A stretch of 64,000 nucleotides of DNA. Origin: an uncultured Candidatus Thioglobus sp. (GTDB taxonomy: Bacteria; Pseudomonadota; Gammaproteobacteria; PS1; Pseudothioglobaceae). A program made the translations under genes and the position numbers. This document shows, in pieces, positions 1 to 11,919 of the stretch. The notes beneath the pieces are model-generated. The model worked only from the letters and a program-made list of their open reading frames with translations, ran no database searches and was not told where the DNA came from. Position 1 is the first letter of the stretch; each line of letters opens with the position of its first letter. The stretch lies in the NCBI GenBank assembly GCA_900180385.1, contig FXLX01000003.1:62001-126000 (forward strand). The letters are read 5' to 3'.

Positions 1-244
<244 letters not shown>

Positions 245-306
245 GGTTTGTTTTTATATTTACAATTGAGTTATTTTATCCCAATTGGTTGCCGCTCTTT
301 ATTTAA

Positions 307-1527
307 TTAAAAACTGAATCCAATCGAAAATACTGAGCTGGAAGTACTTCCGGAAGTTGACCCTTTAAATTGATAAATAATATCATTTTCATCATCGTGA
401 TGTGAGATTCCAGTTGCAATGGCTGACTAACCGTTAAAATTTCCAGAAGCAATACTTATGTGTGATTTTCCATTTTGTGCTGTGGTTAGTCCGCTCATGG
501 TAACTGCTTGAGAAACACCATTCTTATTTTTGCCAATATCCGATGTGTTGGCGTTAATTATATTTGTATTGCTTTGAATGCTGTTTGAATTTTTCAAGAT
601 ATCAGTTGTATGCAAATTAATAGAGTTGGTGTTGGAAGTAATACTGGTATTTATACTTAATGTATTTGCATTGGTTGTGGTGTCAACATAGGATTTAGTA
701 GCAGCATGATTATCGCTTGTTGGAGTTTGGATGGTGAGTGTGCTTTTGACGGTTGTATTGTGAGAAGTGCTAGTACCTATTTGAAGTTCATTAATACTAG
801 ATGCGATTTCATCTTTGCCACTGCTTGAGGTGGAGGCATCTTCAATGGTAAATGAGTTGGCGCCAATGTGCACGACATTTCCTACTTTGCGCATCATGTT
901 GTTACCTGATGCATATTTTAAAGCAGTCACAGTAAGATTACCATTAATGGTAACTTCGCCACTGGAAAAATCACCATGGATCAGTGGCGAGGCGGTATCA
1001 CCATTTGAAATATATAGCTTGTTAGATCCGGTTTCATTGTAGCTAGCTTTATGACTAATCATAACGTTACCTGAGCCGGTGGCGTTGGTATAGCCTGCGC
1101 GATAACCGATCGCAGTATTGTTATCACCATTGGCGCTATTGAGTGTGCCATTACCATTCGATACATTATAGGATCCTGTGGTATTTGCCAATTGTGCATC
1201 ATCACCAACTGCTGTGTTAAATCCACCAGTTGTGTTTGCCTTCATGCTCTGATTTCCAAGTGCAGTGTTGTTGGATCCTCTGGTGTTATTTCTTAAGGTG
1301 TAATTGTCAATGGTTGTGTTATCAGAGCCCGAGGTGTTTTCTCTAAGGTTGAAATAACCCACAAAAATGTTGTTTAATCCTGAGGTGTTGTTCTTCATGG
1401 CGGAGTCACCAATGGCCACATTTTTACTGCCGGAAGTGTTGTTTAGTAAGGCATTATTTCCATTTGAAGTGTTCGCTGCTAATAGTGATGTGGATGAGGC
1501 AAGCATTATTAAAGCGATATATTTCAT
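307..1527 (-). pseudogene. YadA-like trimeric autotransporter adhesin, interrupted by an in-frame TAG at 427-429
   Basis: Signal peptide, 17-aa NNTSGSxNxAIGxxxMK head repeats, coiled-coil-like stalk, YadA-type anchor. Reading through the TAG in the same frame gives SAIATGISHHDDENDIIYQFKGSTSGSTSSSVFSIGFSF-TAA, the expected C-terminal anchor strands. Confidence 0.75.
1138..1443 (-). repeat. About six degenerate 51-nt (17-aa) head repeats of the adhesin
   Basis: NNTSGSKNVAIGDSAMK / NNTSGLNNIFVGYFNLR / ENTSGSDNTTIDNYTLR / NNTRGSNNTALGNQSMK / ANTTGGFNTAVGDDAQL / ANTTGSYNVSNGNGTLN. Confidence 0.85.
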
Positions 1528-1634
1528 GACAACCCTTTGAAAGTAAAGAGTTTTAGTATATTCCTAAAAAAGTAATTTTATAGTTTTTGAAAACGTGATT
1601 TTTGGCGTACAATTATTTTGATAATCAAAAATTA

Positions 1635-2105
1635 CTAATTTTTCTTGCGTTTATTTTTAAAAAATTGTTGTAATAGATTTTTACATTCATCATTCAATAC
1701 CCCGCCTTTTGTTTCAATTGAATGGTTAAAACATTCGCTAGTGGTTAAATCTTGGCAAGAGCCACAAACGCCAGTTTTTTGATCATACGCGCCAAATACA
1801 ACGCGAGATATGCGGGCGTGAATCATCGCACCGAGACACATCGTGCAAGGCTCAAGCGTAACGTAGAGTGTTGTGTTTGGAAATCGATAATTGTTTAGGA
1901 CTTGCCCGGCGCTACGCAACAGTTGAATTTCAGCGTGAGCAGTAGGGTCATGATTAGTAATGGGTTGGTTGTGCGCACTGGCGATTAGCTTGTCATCTTG
2001 TACTAAAACTGCACCCACTGGAACTTCGTCTATTGCCTGTGCAAGTTTAGCCTGCTCAATGGCTAAAGTCATCCATTGTTTATCTTGTAATAATTCTAAC
2101 TTCAT
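1635..2105 (-). CDS. tadA: tRNA adenosine(34) deaminase
   Basis: HAE and PCTMC zinc-deaminase motifs. Confidence 0.93.
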   Translation of the reverse strand: MKLELLQDKQWMTLAIEQAKLAQAIDEVPVGAVLVQDDKLIASAHNQPITNHDPTAHAEIQLLRSAGQVLNNYRFPNTTLYVTLEPCTMCLGAMIHARISRVVFGAYDQKTGVCGSCQDLTTSECFNHSIETKGGVLNDECKNLLQQFFKNKRKKN

Positions 2106-2115
2106 GAGAAAGTGC

Positions 2116-2484
2116 TCAAGTTTTTGATTGAGTTTTAACTGGCAATGTTTTAATTAAATATGCACCCGTAATAAATCCGGCAACAACTCCAGTAATATTT
2201 GCAAAAAAATCTAACCATTCGCCATAACGATTGACATAAGGTTGGATTACCTCAATAACCCCTCCAAAGATAATAAATAGACAAATAAAAATAATCCATT
2301 TATTTGGTTTTCGCAAACCTAAAGGGAGGGCTAAGGCGAAATAAGCAATAAAATGATGGGTTTTATCAGTTTCAGGAAATTCTGGTAATTTTGTTAGAGG
2401 GTAAAGTGACAAAGTGGTGCTTATTAATAATAAGCCAACTGTGAGGATTTTCCAGTGCCGTTGTATTTGCTCTAAAATTAACAA
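2116..2484 (-). CDS. VanZ-like membrane protein
   Basis: Multiple TM helices, 'DKTHHFIAYFALALPLG' VanZ-type motif. Confidence 0.7.
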   Translation of the reverse strand: MLILEQIQRHWKILTVGLLLISTTLSLYPLTKLPEFPETDKTHHFIAYFALALPLGLRKPNKWIIFICLFIIFGGVIEVIQPYVNRYGEWLDFFANITGVVAGFITGAYLIKTLPVKTQSKT

Positions 2485-2496
2485 AGAAAGTCTACC

Positions 2497-4071
2497 TTAT
2501 TCCCACTCGATGGTGGCAGGGGGTTTGCCTGAAATATCATAAACTACGCGTGATACGCGGGTTATTTCATTCATGATTCGATTCGAAACAATGTCTAAAA
2601 AATCATACGGTAGGCGAGCCCAACGAGCGGTCATGAAATCAATGGTTTCAACGGCGCGCAGGGCAATGACGTAGTCGTATCGACGCTCGTCACCGGTTAC
2701 ACCCACTGATTTAATTGGCAAGAACACAGCAAAGGCTTGGTTAACTTTATCGTATAAATCGTGCTTGTAAAGCTCATCCATAAAGATGGCATCTGCTTCT
2801 CTTAGGATATTGGCATACTCCTCTTTAACTTGTCCAAGAATGCGCACACCTAGCCCCGGGCCTGGGAATGGATGGCGATATAGCATATGTGCTGGAATAC
2901 CAAGTTTGACACCAATAGTACGAACTTCATCTTTAAATAATTCTCTGAGTGGTTCTACCAATTCAAACTTTAAATCTTCTGGCAAGCCACCAACATTATG
3001 ATGTGATTTGATGACTTGGGCCTTTCCAGAAGCGGCACCTGCTGATTCGATGACATCAGGATAAATGGTACCTTGCGCCAAGAACTTAATATCATCAAGG
3101 TGTTTAGCTTCTTCTTCAAATACTTCAATAAAAGCGCCACCAATAATTTTGCGTTTTCTCTCAGGATCGTTCTCATTAGCAAGCCTGTCGTAAAATTTCT
3201 TTTGTGCATTGGCACGAATCACTTTGACACCCATATTGTCTGCAAATGTCTTCATTACCTCGTCGCCTTCATTTAGGCGCAATAGGCCGTTATCAACAAA
3301 TACACAGGTCAGTTGATCACCAATGGCTTGGTGCAATAGAATAGCAACAACAGATGAATCGACACCACCTGAAAGCCCAAGTAGTACATTGCTATTACCA
3401 ATCTGATTTTTTAGGCTTTGTATTAAATCGGTAATGATGTTTTCAGTAGTCCATTGTTTTTCACAGTTACAAATTTTGTGCACAAAGCGCTCTAAAATTC
3501 TCGAACCTTGCGTGGTGTGAGTTACTTCAGGGTGAAACTGCAGGCCGTAATAATTTTTTTCGGTATTGGCAAAGCCAGCAATGGCGCAATTATCGGTATT
3601 GGCAATGCGTTCAAAACCTTCGGGTAGTTCAGTTACTTCAATGCCATGGCTCATCCACACATCCAAGAGGCTATGGCCATCGCTATTCACATCATCAGTG
3701 ATGTCGCTTAGTAGTGGAGAATGGTTGCGAGCACGAATTTGAGCGAAGCCGTATTCATGTTTTTCAGCAGAGATAGCCTTACCACCAAGTTGCATGGCCA
3801 TGGTCTGCATACCATAACAAATGCCTAAAATTGGCACACCTAAATCAAATACAATTTGTGGCGCTCTGGCTGAATCATCCGTTGTTACTGTATCAGGACC
3901 GCCTGAAAGGATAATACCTTTAGGGTTGAATTTTTTGATAAAGGATACATCTACATCGTAAGGAAATAATTCACAGTAAACACCAATCTCACGCACGCGG
4001 CGCGCAATAAGCTGGGTGTATTGAGAGCCAAAATCAAGAATAAGGATTCTATCGCTGTGAATATTTGTCAT
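2497..4071 (-). CDS. guaA: GMP synthase (glutamine-hydrolysing)
   Basis: GATase ([15 protein letters not shown]) and ATP-PPase (SGGVDSSV) motifs; C-terminus PPATIEWE. Confidence 0.98.
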   Translation of the reverse strand: MTNIHSDRILILDFGSQYTQLIARRVREIGVYCELFPYDVDVSFIKKFNPKGIILSGGPDTVTTDDSARAPQIVFDLGVPILGICYGMQTMAMQLGGKAISAEKHEYGFAQIRARNHSPLLSDITDDVNSDGHSLLDVWMSHGIEVTELPEGFERIANTDNCAIAGFANTEKNYYGLQFHPEVTHTTQGSRILERFVHKICNCEKQWTTENIITDLIQSLKNQIGNSNVLLGLSGGVDSSVVAILLHQAIGDQLTCVFVDNGLLRLNEGDEVMKTFADNMGVKVIRANAQKKFYDRLANENDPERKRKIIGGAFIEVFEEEAKHLDDIKFLAQGTIYPDVIESAGAASGKAQVIKSHHNVGGLPEDLKFELVEPLRELFKDEVRTIGVKLGIPAHMLYRHPFPGPGLGVRILGQVKEEYANILREADAIFMDELYKHDLYDKVNQAFAVFLPIKSVGVTGDERRYDYVIALRAVETIDFMTARWARLPYDFLDIVSNRIMNEITRVSRVVYDISGKPPATIEWE

Positions 4072-4115
4072 AATAGTACTGTATTGAATAAATCGATTTT
4101 ATAGACTGTATTTTA

Positions 4116-5198
4116 ATGAAAATTTTAGACCGCTACATTGCTAAAACATTGTTTAAGTATTCTTTATCCGTGATGGTGATATTGGTAGGTATTTTCGCGT
4201 TCTTTAAATTTTTAGAAGAGGTTGATGATATTGGTCGTGCCGGTTACACTCTGATAGATGCCTTAGTTTATATAGGGCTTACACTGCCATCTATTGCATA
4301 TTTGTTATTTTCTCTCATTATTTTATTGGGTGTAATCCTAAGTTTGGGTTATTTAGCTTCTAATAGTGAGCTGGTTATTATGCAAAGTATGGGTATATCA
4401 GTTATTGATATCACTAAGTCTTCTTTAAAAATTAGCCTAGTATTTGCACTGATTATGATTATTATCGGTGAATTTTCAGCGCCAGTTGCTCTAGATTATG
4501 CCAAAAAATATCGCGCTGAAGCATTAGGTCAAAAAGTTGTTTTGGTTAATCAAGAAGGATTTTGGATTAAAGATAAACAAAATATCATCCATATTGGGCG
4601 AAATGTAGATGGTAGTCAATTTAAAGACATAACCTTGATTAAATTAAAATCTGCAAGAGAATTGCATTCTATATCCCATAGCCAAAAAGCTGATTTTGAC
4701 GGTAGAACAATAAGCATGCATCAATCAAAACAATATTTAATTAATCAAGATGATAAATTTACAAATATTGATAAACAGACATTACCTCAGTTATTTTCCA
4801 AGGTGGCGTTTGATCGACAATTATTGCAATCATTAAAAAAAGAACCTAAAGAGTTGTCTACTTGGCAATTATTTAAGCAAATTAGTTATTTGTCAGATAA
4901 TAGGCTTTCATCTGCGGGCTATGAAGTGGAGTTTTATACTAGGCTAATGAAGCCAGTTACATTGATTGCTATGATTATTTTATCAATTCCTTTTGTTTTT
5001 GGATCTTTGAGAGATGCTTCACTCGGTAAAAAAATCTTCTTAGGTTTAATGCTTAGTTTATTTTTTGAATTATTCTCAAGAATAGGTGGGGTATTATCCC
5101 TTAGACTTGATTACAATCATTTCTTGATAGCATCAATACCAACTTTAGTAGTTTTGGTTTTTGCGCTAATACTCCTTAAAAGAAAATCAGTTCAATAA
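4116..5198 (+). CDS. lptG: LPS export ABC transporter permease LptG (YjgP/YjgQ family)
   Basis: N-terminus [13 protein letters not shown] and family-typical topology. Confidence 0.85.
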   Translation: MKILDRYIAKTLFKYSLSVMVILVGIFAFFKFLEEVDDIGRAGYTLIDALVYIGLTLPSIAYLLFSLIILLGVILSLGYLASNSELVIMQSMGISVIDITKSSLKISLVFALIMIIIGEFSAPVALDYAKKYRAEALGQKVVLVNQEGFWIKDKQNIIHIGRNVDGSQFKDITLIKLKSARELHSISHSQKADFDGRTISMHQSKQYLINQDDKFTNIDKQTLPQLFSKVAFDRQLLQSLKKEPKELSTWQLFKQISYLSDNRLSSAGYEVEFYTRLMKPVTLIAMIILSIPFVFGSLRDASLGKKIFLGLMLSLFFELFSRIGGVLSLRLDYNHFLIASIPTLVVLVFALILLKRKSVQ

Positions 5199-5199
5199 T

Positions 5200-5499
5200 A
5201 TGCAAGAATTAAAAACGCAAACAGCTAAGCCAAAACTAAAAAGACCCAAACGGTTTCAGGTGTTATTATTGAATGATGACTATACAACCATGGAGTTTGT
5301 GGTGGTAGTGTTAATGCGTTTTTTTTCCAAAAATGAAGAAGCAGCAAATGCCATTATGATTAAAATTCATGTAGATGGAGAAGGAGTTTGTGGTACTTTT
5401 TCACACGACATTGCCCAAACAAAAGTAACCCAGGTGACTGACTTTGCAAGAAATAACGAACAGCCACTGATGTGTGTTTTGCGAAAATTGAGCGATTAA
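5200..5499 (+). CDS. clpS: ATP-dependent Clp protease adaptor ClpS
   Basis: '[20 protein letters not shown]' ClpS motif; immediately upstream of clpA. Confidence 0.95.
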   Translation: MQELKTQTAKPKLKRPKRFQVLLLNDDYTTMEFVVVVLMRFFSKNEEAANAIMIKIHVDGEGVCGTFSHDIAQTKVTQVTDFARNNEQPLMCVLRKLSD

Positions 5500-5517
5500 C
5501 TTATAATAAAAAAAACT

Positions 5518-7743
5518 ATGATTGAATCAGGATTACAACAAGAGATTAACTTTATCATGACTCAGGCACGCAATAATCGCCTAGAGTTTGTCACGGTTGA
5601 GCATCTGCTACTGGCACTACTTAACATTGATGAAGTGGTTACTTTTTTACGCAACAAGCGCGTTAATCTTGACGAGATTCGTGAAGAGTTGGAAGAGTAT
5701 ATTAACTCTCATACGTCACTTATTGCACAAGATTCAGAGCTTGATATTGTGCCAACTGTTGGCTTTCAAAGGGTTTTACAGCGCAGTGTTTATCAAGCCC
5801 AATCAGCACAAAAAAATACCGTTTATGCGATGAATGTTTTGGTTAGCATTCTGTCTGAGAAAGAATCTCACGCCGTATATTTGCTTAAGCTAAATAATAT
5901 TTCACGCCTAGAAGTTATGGAGGGTATTGCCAATCAAGAGCCTGAAGAAATCGAAGATGGTAACAGTACAGCCAGTGCTGATATTAAAAAACCTAAACAA
6001 ACAGCACTTGAAAAATATACAATAAATTTGTGTGATAAGGCTAAGGCCGGCAAGATTGATCCTTTACTTGGTAGAGAGGAGGAAGTACTGCGTACGGTTC
6101 AAGTTCTGTCCCGTCGTCGTAAAAACAATCCGCTATTTGTTGGTCAAGCGGGTGTTGGTAAAACTGCTATTGCAGAAGGCATTGCTAAGAAAATAGTTGA
6201 TGGAAAAGTGCCGGATGTTTTGAAAGAAGCAAGTATTTATTCACTTGATATTGGTGTGTTGATTGCTGGCACCAAATATCGAGGTGATTTTGAAAAGCGC
6301 TTAAAGTCTGTACTAACTGATTTGTCCAAAATTCCACATGGAATTTTATTTATTGATGAAATACACACTATGATTGGTGCTGGCAGTGTTTCTGGCGGCT
6401 CACTTGACGCCTCTAATTTACTTAAACCTGCTTTAGCAGATGGTTCTCTTAGATGTATGGGCTCTACAACTATTGAGGAGTTTCGCAAGTTTTTTGAAAA
6501 AGATCATGCACTCACACGTCGCTTTCAAAAAATTGATATTGAAGAGCCGTCAGTAACGGACACAATCAAAATTTTACATGGTTTGAAAAAATACTATCAA
6601 GATCATCATAAGGTTAAGTATTCTGCGGCCGCGTTAGAATCAGCAGTTGAGCTATCTCATCGTTATATGAATGATCGACGTCTGCCAGATAAAGCCATTG
6701 ATGTGATAGATGAAGTGGGCGCCTTGCAGCAAATTCAACCAAAATCAAAACGTAAGATTAATATTGGTGTGAGTGATATTGAAAATATCGTGGCTAAACT
6801 TGCTCGTATTCCATCTCGACAAGTAACTAATGACGATAAATCATTGCTTAAGAATTTGGAAAATGAATTAAAACTCGGTGTGTTTGGTCAGGATAATGCT
6901 GTGGCAAGTTTATCGACTGCTATTAAGCTTGCACGCTCAGGTCTCTCTCAAGATGATAAAACCATGGGTGCTTTTTTGTTTGCCGGCCCAACAGGTGTTG
7001 GTAAAACTGAAATTTGTAAGCAGCTGGCACGCATTATGGGGGTTAAGTTATTGCGTTTTGATATGAGTGAATATATGGAGCGCCATTCAATTTCTAAGTT
7101 AATTGGCTCTCCACCGGGCTATGTGGGCTACGATGAAGGTGGCTTATTAACAGAGGCAGTAAATAGTAATCCGTATGCCGTATTGCTGTTGGATGAGGTT
7201 GAAAAAGCTCACCCAGACTTGTTTAATATTCTGTTGCAAGTGATGGATAACGGAAAAATGACAGACTCTAACGGACGAGAGATTGATTTTAGAAATGTGA
7301 TTTTAGTGATGACCTCTAATGTCGGTGCACACAGCGCGCAACGCGCATCTATTGGTTTTAATGATCAAGACCACTCGCTAGATTATGAAGGCGAGCTTAA
7401 AAAGACCTTTACTCCAGAATTTAGAAACCGTTTATCTGAGGTGATTTATTTCAACTCACTCAACAAAGATACGATCGTTTACGTGGTCAATAAATTCTTG
7501 TTTGAGCTTGAGTCCACTTTAGAAGGTAAAAAAGTCTCGCTCATTATTTCTGATGCAGCTAGAAAATGGTTTGCCACAAATGGCTATGATGCGCAAATGG
7601 GTGCGCGCCCAATGTCACGATTGATTGAAAAAGAAATCCGCAAACCATTGGCTGATGAGCTTTTATTTGGCAAGCTGATTGATGGCGGGACGGTTAAAGT
7701 TGGTGTTAAAAAAGATCGAATCACACTTAATATTTCAAAGTGA
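5518..7743 (+). CDS. clpA: ATP-dependent Clp protease ATP-binding subunit ClpA
   Basis: Two AAA+ modules with Walker A/B (GQAGVGKTA, GPTGVGKTE), Clp-N domain. Confidence 0.97.
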   Translation: MIESGLQQEINFIMTQARNNRLEFVTVEHLLLALLNIDEVVTFLRNKRVNLDEIREELEEYINSHTSLIAQDSELDIVPTVGFQRVLQRSVYQAQSAQKNTVYAMNVLVSILSEKESHAVYLLKLNNISRLEVMEGIANQEPEEIEDGNSTASADIKKPKQTALEKYTINLCDKAKAGKIDPLLGREEEVLRTVQVLSRRRKNNPLFVGQAGVGKTAIAEGIAKKIVDGKVPDVLKEASIYSLDIGVLIAGTKYRGDFEKRLKSVLTDLSKIPHGILFIDEIHTMIGAGSVSGGSLDASNLLKPALADGSLRCMGSTTIEEFRKFFEKDHALTRRFQKIDIEEPSVTDTIKILHGLKKYYQDHHKVKYSAAALESAVELSHRYMNDRRLPDKAIDVIDEVGALQQIQPKSKRKINIGVSDIENIVAKLARIPSRQVTNDDKSLLKNLENELKLGVFGQDNAVASLSTAIKLARSGLSQDDKTMGAFLFAGPTGVGKTEICKQLARIMGVKLLRFDMSEYMERHSISKLIGSPPGYVGYDEGGLLTEAVNSNPYAVLLLDEVEKAHPDLFNILLQVMDNGKMTDSNGREIDFRNVILVMTSNVGAHSAQRASIGFNDQDHSLDYEGELKKTFTPEFRNRLSEVIYFNSLNKDTIVYVVNKFLFELESTLEGKKVSLIISDAARKWFATNGYDAQMGARPMSRLIEKEIRKPLADELLFGKLIDGGTVKVGVKKDRITLNISK

Positions 7744-8480
7744 AAATCCTCATTAGTAATGATGATGGCTATCAAGCAGAGGGTATACAAGTATTAACCA
7801 AATATTTGGCAAAAGATCATGAGGTGGTTGTGGTTGCGCCTAATGAGAATAAGTCTGCCTCTAGTAGTTCATTAACGCTTAATCGAGCATTAAAGCCTGT
7901 CAAAATTGATACAAATATCTACAGTATCGATGCTACACCGAGTGATTGTGTGCATTTGGCATTGTGTGGCTTTTTAGAAGATAAATTTGATTTGGTGGTG
8001 ACCGGTATTAATTTTGGTGCTAATCTGGGCGATGATGTTATTTATTCAGGCACCGTAGCTGGCGCTATAGAAGGGCGTTTTTTAGGTCTGCCATCAGTGG
8101 CAATTTCCTTAGCAAGTTGGCAAGGTGAAAATTTTGAAACGGCTGGTAAGGTTGCACAACAAATTATCAATCAACTTCACACCTCTCAACTCTCAAACGA
8201 CACCGTACTTAACATTAACGTGCCTGATATTGCTCATGATGAAATTCAAGGCTTTCAAACAACACGCCTAGGTAAACGTCACATGTCTGAAGCAAGTGTG
8301 CCGGATGAAAAAGACCCTGCTAGTTACTGGATTGGTGAAAATGGAAAAGAGGCTGATAATGGCGTGGGTACAGATTTCCATGCTATTGATAACAACTATA
8401 TATCAGTCACGCCGTTGCAAATTGACCTAACAAAATACAACGAAATTGATGCCGTTTCAGAATGGATAGGTAGCTTATAA
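7740..8480 (+). CDS. surE: 5'/3'-nucleotidase SurE
   Basis: MKILISNDDGYQAEGI; 'SGTVAGAIEG' motif. Confidence 0.96.
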   Translation: MKILISNDDGYQAEGIQVLTKYLAKDHEVVVVAPNENKSASSSSLTLNRALKPVKIDTNIYSIDATPSDCVHLALCGFLEDKFDLVVTGINFGANLGDDVIYSGTVAGAIEGRFLGLPSVAISLASWQGENFETAGKVAQQIINQLHTSQLSNDTVLNINVPDIAHDEIQGFQTTRLGKRHMSEASVPDEKDPASYWIGENGKEADNGVGTDFHAIDNNYISVTPLQIDLTKYNEIDAVSEWIGSL

Positions 8481-8488
8481 AATTATAT

Positions 8489-8516
8489 TTGTCAACTTGA
8501 CAAGTTGTGTTATAAT
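8489..8516 (+). promoter_or_regulatory. Candidate promoter (TTGTCA-16 nt-TATAAT) overlapped by perfect palindrome CAACTTG-A-CAAGTTG (8493-8507)
   Basis: Read directly; immediately upstream of the TA operon, consistent with autoregulation. Confidence 0.6.
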
Positions 8517-8539
8517 TAAATTATATTAAACGCAAGAGG

Positions 8540-8785
8540 TTGGCAATGCAAACTGTACAAGTAGGACAATTTAAAACAAATTTTTCAGATATCTTGAAAC
8601 GAGTTTCAAGTGGTGAAGAGTTTATTATTGAGTATGGAAAGCGACATACAAAGGTTGCTAAAATTGTGCCTTATAAAGAAGAGCCTAAGCAACGTGTATT
8701 TGGTCAATTAAAAGGAAAGTTAGATATTCCTACTGATTTTAATAACAATTTTCAAGAGGTGGAAGATTTATTCTACAGTGTTTAA
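8540..8785 (+). CDS. Phd/YefM-family antitoxin
   Basis: 'VGQFKTNFSDILKRVSSGEEFIIEYGKRHTKVAKIVPY' antitoxin fold; paired with PIN gene. Confidence 0.85.
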   Translation: MAMQTVQVGQFKTNFSDILKRVSSGEEFIIEYGKRHTKVAKIVPYKEEPKQRVFGQLKGKLDIPTDFNNNFQEVEDLFYSV

Positions 8786-8787
8786 TA

Positions 8788-9183
8788 ATGAATATTATTA
8801 TTGACACACATATTTTTTTATGGCTTTTAAACGATCCGTCTAAAATAGATAAATCCTATTTCAAACACTTAGAAGACACAAATAATAATATTTATTTAAG
8901 TTCTATGAGTATGGTTGAGCTTATTATTAAATCTTCAATTGGTAAGTTAAAAATAGATTTTGATATTGAGGATGCCGCTATGAAAATGGACATAATAATT
9001 GTGCCATTTGATGCCAGTGATGCAATGCAGTTATCCAATTTACCATTGCATCATAAAGACCCATTTGATCGAATGATTATCGCACAAGCAATGAGTAAAA
9101 ATTATGCGCTAATTAGTGATGATTCAAAATTTACCTTGTATGCGGGAAATGGCCTTAATTTAATTATTCCAAGTATCTCTTAA
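8788..9183 (+). CDS. PIN-domain toxin (VapC-like)
   Basis: [12 protein letters not shown] ... [12 protein letters not shown] ... LISDDSKF acidic PIN residues. Confidence 0.9.
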   Translation: MNIIIDTHIFLWLLNDPSKIDKSYFKHLEDTNNNIYLSSMSMVELIIKSSIGKLKIDFDIEDAAMKMDIIIVPFDASDAMQLSNLPLHHKDPFDRMIIAQAMSKNYALISDDSKFTLYAGNGLNLIIPSIS

Positions 9184-10830
9184 ACTAACCGTTTTATTAA
9201 AAATAATCTCATTTGGGGATTGACTATCTCTACAGTAATAGCCTTCACGTTCAAACTGGTAAGCTACTTCGGGTTTAGCGCTGGCCATCGTTGGCTCAAC
9301 CATGCCGTAAGTTACTATTAGTGATTCAGGATTGATTAACGCTTCAAAATGATCATTTTTTCCCGGGTTTTCTAAAGTAAATAAACGGTCATACATTCTA
9401 AACTCAGCCCTTAATGCTTTGGTGGCTTCAACAAAATGAATCACCCCTTTAACCTTGCGCCCATCTGCCGGATTTTTACCCAAGGTATCTGCGTCATAAG
9501 TAGCATATACCGTGGTTATATTGCCATCAAAATCCGTATCAAAGGTAGTGGCATTAATAACGTAAGCATTACGCAGGCGTACTTCTTTGTCAATCGCTAA
9601 GCGTTTAAACTTTTTATTCGGTGCAACTTCTTCAAAGTCTGCTCTATCGATATATAACTCACGAGAGAAGAAAATTTCACGCTTTCCCATGTCTTCGTTC
9701 TGCGGGTGAATAGGCGCTTGCAAGGTTTCAACTTGATCTTCAGGGTAGTTCTCAATAATCACACGTATCGGGTCAATCACACCCATGGTGCGTGGCGCCA
9801 CCACGTTTAAATCATCACGAGCAGCATCTTCTAAAATTTTCATATCTGTCATGCTATCCACTTTAGAAATACCAATTTGATCAGAAAAATCACGAATACT
9901 GGCAGCCGTATAGCCACGACGTCTGAGGCCGGAGATTGTTGGCATGCGCGGATCATCCCAACCCTCTACCAATTCATCCTCAACTAGCTGCTGTAGCTTG
10001 CGCTTTGACATAACTGTGTATTCAAGATTTAGGCGTGAAAACTCATACTGGTGTGGACGATTAGGCTTATTAAAATCATCCAAATTGTCCAGCATCCAAT
10101 CATAAAGGTGACGATTATTTTGAAATTCTAATGTACACAGAGAATGGGTAACACCTTCAATTGCATCACTAATGCAGTGAGCAAAATCATACATCGGATA
10201 AATACGCCATTCATTGCCCATTTGATGATGCTTATCAAAGCGAATGCGATAGAGTGCAGGGTCACGCATACACATAAACGAGCTAGCCATATCAATCTTG
10301 GCGCGTAGCACACATTCACCTTCAGAATATTTACCGTCTTTCATTTTAGCGAGTAGGGTTAAATTTTCTTCAACAGAAGTTTCACGATAAGGGCTAGCCT
10401 TGCCCGGCTCTTTTAAGGTGCCACGGTATTCACGAGTTTCATCGGACGTTAAAAAACACACATAAGCCAAACCTTTGTTGATTAGTTCAATTGCGTATTC
10501 ATAGAACTTTGGAAAATAATTAGAGCTATATTGAACTTCACCATCCCATTCAAAGCCCAGCCATTTAACATCAGCTTTAATAGAATCAACAAATTCGACA
10601 TCTTCTTTGGCAGGATTGGTATCATCAAAACGCAAATTACATTTGCCGTTATAGTCCTGTGCTAAGCCAAAATTCAAGCAAATTGATTTGGCGTGGCCAA
10701 TGTGTAAGTAGCCATTCGGCTCAGGTGGGAAACGTGTTTGAATAGATGTGTGCAAGCCAGAATCTAGGTCATCATTAATTTGATGGCGAATGAAGTTGAT
10801 AGGCTTGCCAGTTGGCGTATTGTCGCTCAT
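9160..10830 (-). CDS. glnS: Glutaminyl-tRNA synthetase
   Basis: [23 protein letters not shown] and VMSKRKL motifs. Confidence 0.98.
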   Translation of the reverse strand: MSDNTPTGKPINFIRHQINDDLDSGLHTSIQTRFPPEPNGYLHIGHAKSICLNFGLAQDYNGKCNLRFDDTNPAKEDVEFVDSIKADVKWLGFEWDGEVQYSSNYFPKFYEYAIELINKGLAYVCFLTSDETREYRGTLKEPGKASPYRETSVEENLTLLAKMKDGKYSEGECVLRAKIDMASSFMCMRDPALYRIRFDKHHQMGNEWRIYPMYDFAHCISDAIEGVTHSLCTLEFQNNRHLYDWMLDNLDDFNKPNRPHQYEFSRLNLEYTVMSKRKLQQLVEDELVEGWDDPRMPTISGLRRRGYTAASIRDFSDQIGISKVDSMTDMKILEDAARDDLNVVAPRTMGVIDPIRVIIENYPEDQVETLQAPIHPQNEDMGKREIFFSRELYIDRADFEEVAPNKKFKRLAIDKEVRLRNAYVINATTFDTDFDGNITTVYATYDADTLGKNPADGRKVKGVIHFVEATKALRAEFRMYDRLFTLENPGKNDHFEALINPESLIVTYGMVEPTMASAKPEVAYQFEREGYYCRDSQSPNEIIFNKTVSLRDTWNN

Positions 10831-10917
10831 AATCTAGGTGTTAAAAATAATGCGTAAATTATATCATTAAACACTCATACTAATATATTGAGCAGCACAC
10901 GTAGTAAAATCCACTTT

Positions 10918-11919
10918 ATGAAAATTGCAATTGTAAAACTCTCAGCGCTTGGTGATATTATTCATGCCATGGTCGCCTTACAGTTCATTAAGAAAAAATA
11001 CCCAGATTGTCAAATTGACTGGATTGTAGAAGAAGGCTTTAAAGGGATTTTGGAAAATAATCCTGATATCGATACCATTCATACGGTTAATATTAAAAAA
11101 GCCAAAAAAGATAAGTCATTTAAATTACTTTTTAAAGAATTTCGTAAACTTAAAAAACTACCAAAATATGACGTTGTTATTGATACCCAAGGCTTAATTA
11201 AATCAGCCATTGTTGCACGCTTTATTTCAGCAGATAAGCGATTTGGCTTTGATAAGACTTCATTAAGAGAAGCTTTTGCCGCTAACTTTTATACAGGCAC
11301 CTGTCATATTGATTATTCTGAAAATATTATTAAACGCAATGCATTTGTTGTTTCAAGTGCTTTGGGATTTAATATTTCACATACCGATATCCTGGATAAA
11401 AAATCGTTTCTACATTCAAATTGTGAGAATATAGCCGAACTTGATAAAGGCAAAAAGTCAAATATCGCTTTTATTCCGGGTGCCTCATTTAAATCTAAAA
11501 TTTACCCAGTAGAAAGATACATTCAATTGGCCAATGAGCTAGATGCCAATATTATTATTTTGTGGGGCAATGAAGATGAAAGGCTAATGGCAGGTCAAAT
11601 AAAGCTTGGTTCGAGCAATGTTAGTATGTCTAAGAAATTAACCTTGGATGGGCTAAAGTCAGTCATTGCAAAAATGGATTTAGTAATTGGTGGGGATACT
11701 GGCCCAACACACATGGCTTGGGCACTTAATATTCCATCTATCACTCTATTTGGCTCTACACCCGGCTATCGTAATACTTATACGACAGATATTAATCAAA
11801 TCATTGAATCTGATTCACAGGTAAGCCCTTGTAAGATCGATAAGAATGATTTATCAATTGAAGATATTGAAGTAGCTAAAATAGCCTTAAAAGCTAAAGA
11901 ACTGTTGAAACTTGTTTGA
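10918..11919 (+). CDS. waaC: Lipopolysaccharide heptosyltransferase I
   Basis: MKIAIVKLSALGDIIHA, GGDTGPTHMAWAL; GT9. ATG at 10918 preferred over the upstream ORF start. Confidence 0.88.
   Translation: MKIAIVKLSALGDIIHAMVALQFIKKKYPDCQIDWIVEEGFKGILENNPDIDTIHTVNIKKAKKDKSFKLLFKEFRKLKKLPKYDVVIDTQGLIKSAIVARFISADKRFGFDKTSLREAFAANFYTGTCHIDYSENIIKRNAFVVSSALGFNISHTDILDKKSFLHSNCENIAELDKGKKSNIAFIPGASFKSKIYPVERYIQLANELDANIIILWGNEDERLMAGQIKLGSSNVSMSKKLTLDGLKSVIAKMDLVIGGDTGPTHMAWALNIPSITLFGSTPGYRNTYTTDINQIIESDSQVSPCKIDKNDLSIEDIEVAKIALKAKELLKLV

Noticed and set aside
815-1042. Plus-strand 75-aa ORF opposite the adhesin
   Set aside because: Antisense to a repeat-rich coding gene, no recognisable motif; coding shadow.
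5588-5833. Out-of-frame ORFs nested in clpA, carB, alaS, dsrB, dsrA and similar genes
   Set aside because: Overlap well-recognised core genes and show no domain signals.
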